Shown: piece by piece, positions 46,362-54,584 of the stretch
How the letters are laid out: each line of letters starts with the position of its first letter
Position numbering within the stretch: the first letter of the stretch is position 1
From: Rhizobium sp. RU20A
Lineage (GTDB): Bacteria; Pseudomonadota; Alphaproteobacteria; Rhizobiales; Rhizobiaceae
Reading direction: 5' to 3'
Assembly (NCBI RefSeq): GCF_900155885.1
Contig: NZ_FTMB01000001.1
Span: forward strand, 62,001-126,000
DNA: 64,000 nt
Position numbers and translations under genes: made by a program
The notes under the pieces: model-generated
The model's input: only the letters and a program-made list of their open reading frames with translations
The model's database searches: none
Told to the model about the DNA's origin: nothing

Positions 46362-46629
46362 TAGGGTCAAAACCCGATCAGGATAGGTGTTCTGCAAGGT
46401 CAATTTTGCGTCTGGGTAGGAGGGAAGGTGCAGGAAATGCGCATCATTTTCAAACCTTTCCGACGTACTCAGGCGCAAAATTGACCTTGCCCGCAGGGTT
46501 GAGCAGGATGGGCCGACTGATGGCGAACAATGCTCGACAAGGCCAGCGGGCCTTGTCTTGCGCTTGTTCGCTGCCATTCAATCCCCTCCTCCTCAACAGA
46601 ACGCCTATCCTGATCGGGTTTTGACCCTA
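46362..46629. mobile_element. 268-bp element with 33-bp terminal inverted repeats (MITE-like)
   Basis: The left arm 46362-46394 (TAGGGTCAAAACCCGATCAG...) and the right arm 46597-46629 are inverted copies differing at one base. Inside are two further inverted pairs: CAAGGTCAATTTTGCG (46395-46410) with its complement at 46474-46489, and a hairpin ACAAGGCC-AGCG-GGCCTTGT (46537-46556) flanked by ATGGCGAACAA / TTGTTCG..CCAT. No transposase is encoded. The right terminus contains the TAG stop of the RNase T2 gene. Confidence 0.75.
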
Positions 46630-47385
46630 GGGCACCGGCGGAATGGCGAGGTCGCGCGCGCGGCAGCTGTCGCGGTCGACTTCGGGGCAGGCGCGGAAGG
46701 AAAGGTTGCTCTTCGACAGGCAGATGCGCACCTCCTGCAACTCGCCGGAGCGGCAGGTGGCGGCCATCATCCGCCGGTCGAGGCCCGGATTGGACGCGAT
46801 GAAGGCATCCTCGACGGCGAGCGGTGCGCGGCGCAGCGCCCGCGTCGGCCGCTGGAGCTCCACGGGAATGGCGATCTTCTCGCGCGCCGCCGCAACGACA
46901 GTGAAATAGTCGCGCTGCGACAGGCCACTGCAACTGCCATGCTTGCGCCACTGATGGCCGATCAGCCCCATGGAGGGCATGATGTCGATGACCTCGCGGC
47001 CGATGGCGTTGCTGACGCGGTCGGGCTCGTCCGTCTTGCAGAATTCCGGATAGCCGCGCTCATATTGCGGCCAGAGCCCGTGCACCACGAAGGCATTTTC
47101 AGCACCCACCTCGCACTGGTCGGTGCGTCCGTTCGGGTCATTGCCGGCACACCAGGTCGGCGACCACGAAAGCGAGAGAACGTAGAAATCGAAGCCGGAG
47201 CCTTGCGGCAGGCGCGTCGTGCTGGCGGTCTGCTCGGTGGTGGCGGCGGGCTTGGTTGCCGAGGCACGCGTTTCGCCCTCCGCCCCGTCGCCGCCGCCGG
47301 CGAGAATGGCAAGCGCCCCGAGCCCCGTCAGCATGCGCCCGCGCTGACGTTCCCAGAAGCTCGCAGTCTTGGTCCGATCCGGCAC
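46627..47385 (-). CDS. RNase T2 family ribonuclease
   Basis: The 252-residue protein has both catalytic segments of RNase T2: CAS1 FVVHGLWPQ (H102) and CAS2 GHQWRKHGSC (H144, H149). Cysteines are consistent with disulfides (CRSGELQEVRICLSK, FRACPEVDRDSCRARD). An N-terminal hydrophobic stretch (RMLTGLGALAILAGG) suggests export to the periplasm. The enzyme degrades single-stranded RNA through 2',3'-cyclic intermediates. The TAG stop belongs to the adjoining inverted-repeat element, so the original C-terminus may have been altered. Confidence 0.92.
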   Translation of the reverse strand: MPDRTKTASFWERQRGRMLTGLGALAILAGGGDGAEGETRASATKPAATTEQTASTTRLPQGSGFDFYVLSLSWSPTWCAGNDPNGRTDQCEVGAENAFVVHGLWPQYERGYPEFCKTDEPDRVSNAIGREVIDIMPSMGLIGHQWRKHGSCSGLSQRDYFTVVAAAREKIAIPVELQRPTRALRRAPLAVEDAFIASNPGLDRRMMAATCRSGELQEVRICLSKSNLSFRACPEVDRDSCRARDLAIPPVP

Positions 47386-47510
47386 ATCACCCTCCCATTC
47401 GCATCGAAGGCGGACTTGACGCCATCGGCGGTCCGGCCGTCAAGCGGAGAAAGGGATCATCTGAGGATAACCGCCACTACCGGATGGGCGAGCGGATAGA
47501 GCCCCGCCTC

Positions 47511-47634
47511 CTCTTCTCCCCTTGGGGAGAAGTGCCGAACGCAGTGAGGCGATGAGGGGTTCCCCCTCAAGTCGGTCGCAACGGGAACCCCTCATCCGAC
47601 CCTTCGGGTCACCTTCTCCCCAAGGGGAGAAGAG
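47511..47634. repeat. Compound palindromic element (CTTCTCCCC family)
   Basis: Outer arms of 22 bp (47511-47532 and 47613-47634) are inverted copies, and each contains its own 20-bp palindrome CTTCTCCCCTTGGGGAGAAG or CTTCTCCCCAAGGGGAGAAG. Between them is a perfect 14-bp inverted pair GATGAGGGGTTCCC / GGGAACCCCTCATC and a small GACCC-TTC-GGGTC hairpin. The 299-bp gap 47386-47684 holds this and no gene. Confidence 0.85.
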
Positions 47635-47684
47635 GGCCAGGGCGGCGGTCCACTCAAGACGTTTAGGCTCGATTGCGTCGTCTA

Positions 47685-48539
47685 TCAGCCGTTTTCGCCA
47701 GCGAGGCGAACAACGCGCGTGCCGGCAAAGCGATCCTGCGCCAGCCGCTCCTTGAGGAAAGGCAGCAAGACGGCAAGCTCGCGCTCCAGCGTGAAGGGCG
47801 GGTTGACGATGATGAGGCCGGAGCCGGAAAGCCCCGTCGTCTCCCGGTCGCTGCGCACGGACAGTTCGACGGCGATCATCTTCGGGATGCCACTCTCGCG
47901 CAGCGCCCCATAGAAGTCCTCGATCGGCGCGCCGCGCTTCAGCGGATACCAGAGGCAGTAGGTGCCGCCCGGAAAGCGTCGATGCGCTTTCTCCAGCCCG
48001 TCCACCAGCCGCTCATATTCGCCCTCCTTTTCGAAGGGCGGATCTACCAGAACGAGGCCGCGCTTTTCCTTCGGCGGCAGATGGGCACCCAGGGACAGCC
48101 ACCCGTCCAGATGGGTCACCCGCACCTGGAAGTCGCCGTCGAAAAGCCGGTGCAGCGTCTCGTAATCGTCCGGATGCAGTTCTAGCGCCGAAAGCCGATC
48201 CTGCGACCGCAGAAGATGCCGAACGATCATCGGCGAGCCGGGATAGCGCGTGACGCGGTCACCCTCGTTGACGGCCCGCACGGCGGCAAGATAGGGCGCC
48301 AGCAGCGGCTCTACGGCGGTGGGCAGGGGCTCGGCCAGCAGCCGGCCGATCCCGTCCAGCCACTCGCCGGTCTTCTGCGCTTCTTCCGAGGCGAGATCGT
48401 AGAGCCCGATGCCGGCATGGGTGTCGATGACGCGGAAGGCCTTGTCCTTCTGGCCGAGATAGGTCACGAGCCGCGCCAGCACGGCGTGCTTCAGCACATC
48501 CGCGAAATTGCCGGCGTGATAGATGTGGCGGTAATTCAT
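47685..48539 (-). CDS. rlmJ: 23S rRNA (adenine2030-N6)-methyltransferase RlmJ
   Basis: The 284-residue protein begins with the RlmJ hallmark MNYRHIYHAGNFADVLKHAV. It has the SAM-binding IDTHAGIGLYDL and the N6-adenine methyltransferase motif DPPFE in GLVLVDPPFEKEGEYERL. It methylates A2030 of 23S rRNA. It is divergent from the molybdopterin oxidoreductase gene. Confidence 0.95.
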   Translation of the reverse strand: MNYRHIYHAGNFADVLKHAVLARLVTYLGQKDKAFRVIDTHAGIGLYDLASEEAQKTGEWLDGIGRLLAEPLPTAVEPLLAPYLAAVRAVNEGDRVTRYPGSPMIVRHLLRSQDRLSALELHPDDYETLHRLFDGDFQVRVTHLDGWLSLGAHLPPKEKRGLVLVDPPFEKEGEYERLVDGLEKAHRRFPGGTYCLWYPLKRGAPIEDFYGALRESGIPKMIAVELSVRSDRETTGLSGSGLIIVNPPFTLERELAVLLPFLKERLAQDRFAGTRVVRLAGENG

Positions 48540-48625
48540 TCAGTGTCTCGATAGCGTTTATGAATTCGGCTGATCGATGCCGAATGTGCCTTTTGGCAGG
48601 TTTGTCCATCGCATATAGAAATCCC

Positions 48626-50746
48626 ATGAACGTTGCGACCCCCATCAAGCCCCAGAAGACCATTGGCCACTCGGTCTGTCCCCATGACTGTCCGTCGGCC
48701 TGCGCGCTCGATGTCGAGCTTCTGCCGGATGGCCGCATCGGCCGCCTGCACGGTGCCAGCGCCAACAGTTATACGGCCGGCGTCATCTGCGCCAAGGTGG
48801 CGCGCTATTCCGAGCGTATCTACCATCCCGGTCGCGTTTTGGTGCCGCAGCGCCGCCTTGGCGGCAAGGGCGAGGGGCAGTGGGGCGAGGTCAGCTGGGA
48901 CGCCGCGCTCGACGAAATCGCCGACGCCTTCGTGAAGGCCGAGCAGCGCTATGGGTCCGAAGCGGTCTGGCCGTATTTCTACGCCGGCACGATGGGGCAG
49001 GTGCAGCGCGACAGCATTGATCGCCTGCGCCATGCCAAGCGCTATTCCGGCTTCTTCGGCTCCATCTGCACCAACATGGCCTGGACGGGTTTTGCCATGG
49101 CGACGGGGTCGCTGCGTGGGCCCGATCCGCGCGAGATGGCGAAGGCCGACTGCGTCGTCATCTGGGGCACCAATGCGGTGTCCACCCAGGTCAATGTGAT
49201 GACGCACGCCATCAAGGCCCGCAAGGAACGCGGCGCGAAGATCGTCGTCATCGACATCTATGATAACCCGACGATCAGGCAGGCCGACATGGGTCTCGTG
49301 CTGAAGCCCGGCACGGATGCGGCGCTCGCCTGCGCCGTCATGCACATCGCCTTCCGTGACGGCTATGCCGACCGGGCCTATCTGGAGCGCTACAGTGACG
49401 ATCCGGCCGGCCTCGAACGCCACCTCGAAAGCCGCGGGCCGGACTGGGCCTCCGCCATCACCGGCCTGCCCGTGGAGGCGATCGAGGATTTCGCCCGCCT
49501 CGTGGGCACCACCAAGCGCAGCTACTTCCGCCTCGGCTACGGCTTCACCCGCCAGCGCAACGGCGCGGTCGCCATGCATGCGGCGGCATCGGTGCCGACC
49601 GTTCTCGGCTCCTGGCAATATGAGGGCGGCGGCGCCTTCCACAGCAACAACGATATCTTCCGCTTCGACAAGCGCGACCTCGTCGGCGCCGGTCTTGCCG
49701 ATCCGTCCGTGCGCATGCTCGACCAGTCGCAGATCGGCCGCGTGCTGACGGGCGACGCCGAGGCACTGCGCCATGGTCCGCCTGTTACCGCCATGCTGGT
49801 GCAGAACACCAATCCCGCCAATGTCGCGCCCGAGCAGCGGCTGGTGACGGCCGGTCTGATGCGCGACGATCTCTTCCTCGCCGTCCACGAGCATTTCATG
49901 ACCGATACGGCAAAGCTCGCCGACATCGTGCTGCCCGCCACCATGTTCCTCGAGCATGACGATCTCTATCGCGGCGGCGGCCACCAGCACATCCTGCTCG
50001 GACCCAAGCTCGTCGAGCCGCCGCCAACCGTACGCACCAATCTCTTCGTCATCGAGGAGCTGGCCAAACGCCTCGGCGTTGCCGACAAGCCCGGCTTCGG
50101 GCTCAGCGAGCGCGAGCACATCGACCGCATTCTCGTGAATTATGGTGTGGGCTACGAGGGGCTGAAGGAAAGCCGCTGGCTGGACGTGCAGCCGGATTTC
50201 GACACCGCCCATTTCGTCCAGGGCTTCGGCCATCCGGATGGCCGCTTCCGTTTCAAGGCCGACTGGACCGGCACGTCGGCGCCGAACCGCCCGCCGGTTT
50301 CGCTGGGCGCTCTCGGCCCCTATCAGGCGCTTCCGCAATTTCCCGACCACGTCGATCTGATCGAGGTCGCGGACACCGACCATCCGTTCCGGCTCGCAAC
50401 ATCGCCGGCGCGCTCGTTCCTCAACTCCACCTTCGCCGAGACGCCGTCTTCCACGACCCGGGAGGGCCGGCCGTCGGTGATGATCCATGCCGAGGATGCC
50501 GCCCGTCTTGCGATCGCCGAGGGCGATGTCGTCAGGCTCGGCAATGCGCGCGGCGAGATCCGGCTGCACGCTGTCATTGGCGGCGGTGCGCGTCCGGGCG
50601 TCCTGATCGCCGAAGGTCTCTGGCCGAACGATGCGCATCTCGACGGGGAGGGCATCAATGTGCTGACCGGCGCGGATGCCGTCGCGCCCTATGGCGGCGC
50701 GGCGTTCCATGACAACCGGGTCTGGCTGACAAAGGATGCCGCATGA
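48626..50746 (+). CDS. Cytoplasmic molybdopterin-dependent oxidoreductase
   Basis: The 706-residue bis-MGD enzyme has an N-terminal 4Fe-4S motif C-x3-C-x3-C in SVCPHDCPSACALDV with the fourth cysteine in SYTAGVICAKVARY. Molybdopterin-binding regions are VIWGTNAVSTQVNVMTHAIK and IVLPATMFLEHDD, and a C-terminal dinucleotide-binding domain contains FRLATSPARSFLNSTFAETP. No Tat signal is present, so it stays in the cytoplasm; no partner electron-transfer subunit is adjacent. The substrate is unknown. An in-frame ATG at 48560 is possible. The stop overlaps the Nudix gene ATG (ATGA). Confidence 0.9.
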   Translation: MNVATPIKPQKTIGHSVCPHDCPSACALDVELLPDGRIGRLHGASANSYTAGVICAKVARYSERIYHPGRVLVPQRRLGGKGEGQWGEVSWDAALDEIADAFVKAEQRYGSEAVWPYFYAGTMGQVQRDSIDRLRHAKRYSGFFGSICTNMAWTGFAMATGSLRGPDPREMAKADCVVIWGTNAVSTQVNVMTHAIKARKERGAKIVVIDIYDNPTIRQADMGLVLKPGTDAALACAVMHIAFRDGYADRAYLERYSDDPAGLERHLESRGPDWASAITGLPVEAIEDFARLVGTTKRSYFRLGYGFTRQRNGAVAMHAAASVPTVLGSWQYEGGGAFHSNNDIFRFDKRDLVGAGLADPSVRMLDQSQIGRVLTGDAEALRHGPPVTAMLVQNTNPANVAPEQRLVTAGLMRDDLFLAVHEHFMTDTAKLADIVLPATMFLEHDDLYRGGGHQHILLGPKLVEPPPTVRTNLFVIEELAKRLGVADKPGFGLSEREHIDRILVNYGVGYEGLKESRWLDVQPDFDTAHFVQGFGHPDGRFRFKADWTGTSAPNRPPVSLGALGPYQALPQFPDHVDLIEVADTDHPFRLATSPARSFLNSTFAETPSSTTREGRPSVMIHAEDAARLAIAEGDVVRLGNARGEIRLHAVIGGGARPGVLIAEGLWPNDAHLDGEGINVLTGADAVAPYGGAAFHDNRVWLTKDAA

Positions 50747-51351
50747 AGACGTTTGCCGACGCGACGATCGAGATCGTCAAGGACGAGACCCTGTCGAAGA
50801 ACTGGTATCACCTGCGCAACGTCACCTTCAATTACACGGGATCGTCCGGCCGCACGGCGCGGCTGAAGCGGGAGGTCTATGATCGCGGCAATGGCGCAAC
50901 GACCCTCCTTTACGATCTTGCGCGCCGCACGGTCGTGCTGGTCCGCCAGTTCCGCATGCCGGCCCATCTCAACCACCACTCCGGATGGCTGATCGAAACG
51001 CCCGCCGGCCTGCTCGATGGCGATCAGCCGGAAGCGGCGATTCGCCGCGAGGCGATGGAGGAGACCGGTTACGAGGTCGGCGACGTGCGCTTCCTGTTCG
51101 AGGCCTTCATGTCGCCGGGCGCTGTCACCGAGCGGGTCAGTTTCTTTGCCGCGCCGATCGATATCAGCAGGCGGGCGGGGCAGGGCGGCGGCCTTGAGAG
51201 CGAAAACGAGGACATCGAAATCCTCGAACTGCCCTTTGCCAAGGCCATGGCGATGATCGGTACCGGCGACATCTGCGACGGCAAGACCATCATGCTGCTC
51301 CAGTGGGCGGCCCTCAACCTGCCGGAACTGAACGGGTCCGAAACGGCCTGA
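50743..51351 (+). CDS. nudK: NudK-like Nudix hydrolase (GDP-mannose pyrophosphatase type)
   Basis: The 202-residue protein has the Nudix box (GLLDGDQPEAAIRREAMEET, about 89-108). The flanking LVRQFRMPAHLNHHSGWLIE and FLFEAFMSPGAVTERVSFFA match NudK, which splits GDP-mannose into GMP and mannose-1-phosphate. The first ATG overlaps the stop of the molybdopterin oxidoreductase, so translation is coupled. This raises the possibility that it acts on a guanine dinucleotide related to that cofactor (inference). Confidence 0.88.
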   Translation: MKTFADATIEIVKDETLSKNWYHLRNVTFNYTGSSGRTARLKREVYDRGNGATTLLYDLARRTVVLVRQFRMPAHLNHHSGWLIETPAGLLDGDQPEAAIRREAMEETGYEVGDVRFLFEAFMSPGAVTERVSFFAAPIDISRRAGQGGGLESENEDIEILELPFAKAMAMIGTGDICDGKTIMLLQWAALNLPELNGSETA

Positions 51352-51473
51352 TAAGCAGCGCTGACGAGGACACAAGGCGCGGCGTCCATCCGCGTCTACT
51401 GTTCTTCGCAAGGAACATTCCCCCGTGCACCTCGTTCCTCACGGGCAACCCCGCCCAACGAGGACACTCCCCC

Positions 51474-52295
51474 ATGACCTTCATCACCACCCGCACCGGA
51501 AACGAACTCTACGTCAAGGACTGGGGCGCAGGCCGGCCCGTCATCCTGATGCATGGCTGGCCGCTGACGGCCGATACCTGGGATGATTTCGCCATGGTCG
51601 CCGCCGACAACGGCCTGCGCGCCATCGCCTATGATCGCCGCGGCTTCGGCCGCTCCGAGCAGCCGTGGGACGGCTATGACTACGACACGCTGGCCGACGA
51701 CCTTGCCGACGTGATCGACGCGACCGAAGCCACCGATGCGGCTCTCGTCGGCTTCTCCATGGGTGGCGGCGAAGTCGCCCGCTACATGTCGCGCCACCAG
51801 GGCCGGAACGTCTCGAAAGCGGTCCTGATCGCCTCCGTCGTGCCCTTCATGCTGAAGACTGCCGACAACCCGGACGGCACGCCGCAATCGACCTTCGACC
51901 AGATGGCGGATGGTATGAAGAAGGACCGCGCCCACTTCTTCGCGAGCTTCTTCAAGGACTTCTACGGCGTCGGCCTGCTCTCCAGCCCGGTCAGCGACGA
52001 GGTGATCCAGTGGTCGGTCAATCAGGCGATGATGGCCGGGATCAAGCCGACGCTCGCCTGCGCCGAAGCTTTTGCGACGACGGATTTCCGCAGCGATCTC
52101 GCCCATTTCCGCGTCCCCACGCTGATCATCCACGGCACCGGCGACAAGACGGTGCCGATCGACGCAGCCGGCCGGGCCGCCGCCGCCGGCATCGCCAATG
52201 CCACGCTGATCGAATATGACGGCGCACCCCACGGCCTCTTCGCGTCGCACAAGGAGCGTCTGACGGCCGATCTGCTGGAGTTCCTGACGCGGTAA
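51474..52295 (+). CDS. Alpha/beta hydrolase, non-heme chloroperoxidase-like
   Basis: The 273-residue protein has an oxyanion region PVILMHGWPLTADTWDDF, nucleophile serine in LVGFSMGGGEVARYMSRH, acid in IIHGTGDKTVPID and histidine in YDGAPHGLFASH. This set fits the cofactor-free haloperoxidase/esterase family. The true substrate is probably an ester. ATG 51474 follows GAGGACAC; the frame is open to 51303 upstream but overlaps nudK. Confidence 0.9.
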   Translation: MTFITTRTGNELYVKDWGAGRPVILMHGWPLTADTWDDFAMVAADNGLRAIAYDRRGFGRSEQPWDGYDYDTLADDLADVIDATEATDAALVGFSMGGGEVARYMSRHQGRNVSKAVLIASVVPFMLKTADNPDGTPQSTFDQMADGMKKDRAHFFASFFKDFYGVGLLSSPVSDEVIQWSVNQAMMAGIKPTLACAEAFATTDFRSDLAHFRVPTLIIHGTGDKTVPIDAAGRAAAAGIANATLIEYDGAPHGLFASHKERLTADLLEFLTR

Positions 52296-52409
52296 TCACG
52301 CGCGCTGAAGGGGCGGCGACTTCGGTTTTTGTCCTTCTCACAATGAGTAAACTCACCGACCAAAATTCCTGGATCCAGGCCGCCGAACTTCAACCCGTGG
52401 CGGAGGGCC

Positions 52410-52530
52410 CCGCATGGGTCCTCGGGTCAAGCCCGAGGACGACGGCGGAGAGGTGTGGTTGCCATGGTCGGGCTGGCCGGTTACCCCAGCCTGTGTCATC
52501 CTCGGCCTCGAGCCGAGGATCCACAGCCAA
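52410..52530. repeat. RIME-like palindromic element, copy D
   Basis: Two palindromes, TCCTCGGG-TCAAG-CCCGAGGA (about 52419-52439) and TCCTCGGC-CTCGA-GCCGAGGA (52499-52519), are joined by a spacer with TGGTCGGGCTGGCC. The second is followed by TCCACAGCC as in the other copies. The gap 52296-52569 between the hydrolase and purN stops holds only this element. Confidence 0.75.
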
Positions 52531-52569
52531 AGCCGCCAAGGTTCAATTCGGGGCGCCGCCCGAAGTCCC

Positions 52570-53172
52570 CTACCGCAGCGAAACGCGCCCTTCCGCCACA
52601 TCGCGCAGCGCGGCCGGGTAGGTCGCATGCTCGGCCGTCAGCACCCGTGCCGCCAGCGTCTCGGCGGTATCGCCCGCCAGCACCGGCACGCGGGCCTGCC
52701 GGATCACCGGCCCCTCATCCATGCCTTCCGTGACGAAATGCACGGTGCATCCCGCTTCCGCATGGCCGGAATCGATGGCGCGCTGGTGGGTGTGCAGGCC
52801 GGGAAAGAGCGGCAGCAGCGAGGGGTGGATGTTGATGATCCGGCCCTCGTAGGGCGCGATGAAATCGGCCGAGAGCAGCCGCATATAACCGGCAAGGCAG
52901 ATGACGTCGGGTGAAAGGCGGGCCAGCGCGTCGAGGATCGCGGCCTCATGCTCCGACTTCGAACCGTAGTCGCGCCGGGCCACGGCAAAAGCGTCGATGC
53001 CGAGCGCACGGGCTTTCTCCAGCCCGCCCGCATCCGCCTTGTCGGAGATGACGGCGACGATCTCGGCCGGGAAGTCCGGTGCCGCGCAAGCCTTTGCCAG
53101 CGCCAGCATATTGGAGCCGCCGCCCGAGATGAAGACGACGACGCGCTTCTTCGTGACCGCCGTCTCGTTCAA
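52570..53172 (-). CDS. purN: Phosphoribosylglycinamide formyltransferase
   Basis: The 200-residue GART has [40 protein letters not shown] (catalytic Asn/His), [20 protein letters not shown] (catalytic Asp). It formylates GAR in purine synthesis. The only start giving a full N-terminus is TTG at 53170-53172, which overlaps the purM stop (TTGA) and lies after GGAGCG. Coupled to purM. Confidence 0.95.
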   Translation of the reverse strand: MNETAVTKKRVVVFISGGGSNMLALAKACAAPDFPAEIVAVISDKADAGGLEKARALGIDAFAVARRDYGSKSEHEAAILDALARLSPDVICLAGYMRLLSADFIAPYEGRIINIHPSLLPLFPGLHTHQRAIDSGHAEAGCTVHFVTEGMDEGPVIRQARVPVLAGDTAETLAARVLTAEHATYPAALRDVAEGRVSLR

Positions 53173-54239
53173 AGCGCAAGCGCTCCGGAGTAGATGGTGC
53201 CCGGCGCACCCTCGACGCGAGCCACCATGCGGCCGAGCGTGAAGACGCTCTCGCCTTCGCCCGTCAGCACGGCGCTGACAGCCTTGGCCTTGTCGGCGGG
53301 CACGACGGCGATCATGCCGACGCCGCAGTTGAAGGTGCGCAGCATCTCACTCGGCGCGACGCCGCCCGTCTTGGCGAGCCAGGAGAAGACGGCCGGCGCC
53401 TTGATGGCGGAAAGATCGATCTCGGCGGCAAGGTGCTTGGGCAGCACGCGCGGAATGTTCTCCGGAAAGCCGCCGCCGGTGATGTGGGCGAGCGCCTTGA
53501 TCGCGCCGGTCTGGCGGATCGCTTTCAGGAGCGGCTTCACATAAATGCGCGTCGGCGTCATCAATCCTTCGGCGAGTGTACCGTCGCCGAAGGGCGAGGG
53601 TGCGGACCAGTCGAGGCCGGCGAGCGCCACGATCTTGCGCACCAGCGAATAGCCGTTGGAGTGGACGCCGGAGGAGGCAAGGCCGAGGATCACGTCGCCC
53701 TCGGCAATGTCGCCAGCCGGCAGCAACTGGCCGCGCTCGGCGGCACCGACCGCAAAGCCCGCGAGATCATAGTCGCCGCCCGCATACATGCCCGGCATTT
53801 CCGCCGTCTCGCCGCCGATCAGCGCGCAGCCCGCCTCGCGGCAACCCGCCGCAATGCCGGCAACGATCGAGGCGCCCTGGTCCGGATCGAGCTTGCCGGT
53901 GGCGAAATAGTCGAGGAAGAACAGCGGTTCGGCGCCTTGCACCACGAGATCGTTGACGCACATCGCCACAAGGTCGATACCGACCGTGTCGTGCTTGTCG
54001 GCATCAATGGCGATCTTGAGCTTGGTGCCGACGCCATCATTGGCGGCCACCAGAACGGGATCGGTGAAACCGGCAGCCTTGAGGTCGAAGAGGCCGCCGA
54101 AACCGCCGATCTCGCCATCGGCACCCGGCCGGCGCGTGGAGCGCACATGCGGCTTGATCTTCTCGACCATCAGGTTTCCGGCATCGATGTCAACGCCGGC
54201 ATCGCTGTAGGTCAAACCGTTCTTGCCGTCCGCGCTCAT
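53169..54239 (-). CDS. purM: Phosphoribosylformylglycinamidine cyclo-ligase
   Basis: The 356-residue AIR synthetase starts [20 protein letters not shown] (ATG 54239, GGAGAAC site). It has [51 protein letters not shown] and [15 protein letters not shown], the ATP and substrate-binding regions of PurM. It closes the imidazole ring before PurE. It precedes purN as in E. coli purMN. It is divergent from the AI-2E permease gene. Confidence 0.97.
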   Translation of the reverse strand: MSADGKNGLTYSDAGVDIDAGNLMVEKIKPHVRSTRRPGADGEIGGFGGLFDLKAAGFTDPVLVAANDGVGTKLKIAIDADKHDTVGIDLVAMCVNDLVVQGAEPLFFLDYFATGKLDPDQGASIVAGIAAGCREAGCALIGGETAEMPGMYAGGDYDLAGFAVGAAERGQLLPAGDIAEGDVILGLASSGVHSNGYSLVRKIVALAGLDWSAPSPFGDGTLAEGLMTPTRIYVKPLLKAIRQTGAIKALAHITGGGFPENIPRVLPKHLAAEIDLSAIKAPAVFSWLAKTGGVAPSEMLRTFNCGVGMIAVVPADKAKAVSAVLTGEGESVFTLGRMVARVEGAPGTIYSGALAL

Positions 54240-54584
54240 GTGCGTTCTCCGTTCGCATCCGGAGAGGCTCATGGGCAGCCGTTCCGGTTTCCTGAAGGTC
54301 CTGGCCGCAAGGCCCTGTGCGGGCCGCGAGAAGGCCGCGCGCCCATCCGTTCGTGCGATTGGCATGTGTGCCGGGGAAGTGCAAGGAGCTTGCCGGCGGT
54401 TCAGGGCCTTTTTGCCCGTTTTCCGCTGCTTTCCAGCCCTTGCCGTCGCACGCGCCCCGCCGCTGGGGCGGCAATACTTGACCCGCCGCGGGGGGGCGTC
54501 CTATGTCCTTGGGCAGTGCTGCGCCGCATCATCATGTCCATCGACAGCGGCCGGCCGGCTTCTGATCAAGACGGGAAGGTTTCC
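54240..54584. other. Divergent region between purM and the permease gene
   Basis: A 345-bp gap that must hold both promoters. A G-run (CGCGGGGGGGCG near 54488-54499) is the only conspicuous sequence. No purine riboswitch fold or other regulatory motif was recognised. Confidence 0.4.

Noticed and set aside
46335-46577. Short frame within the 268-bp inverted-repeat element
   Set aside because: Its codons follow the inverted repeats (the same peptide string appears on both strands), so it is a by-product of the palindromic DNA.
48536-50710. 724-codon open frame antisense to the molybdopterin oxidoreductase
   Set aside because: No signal of a real protein; runs opposite a well-supported enzyme across its full length.
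54488-54499. G-run upstream of the permease gene as a quadruplex
   Set aside because: A single G-tract without the further tracts needed for a quadruplex.
53433-54584. 384-codon N-terminal extension of the AI-2E permease
   Set aside because: Antisense to purM and without membrane segments; the true start at 54585 has a ribosome site.
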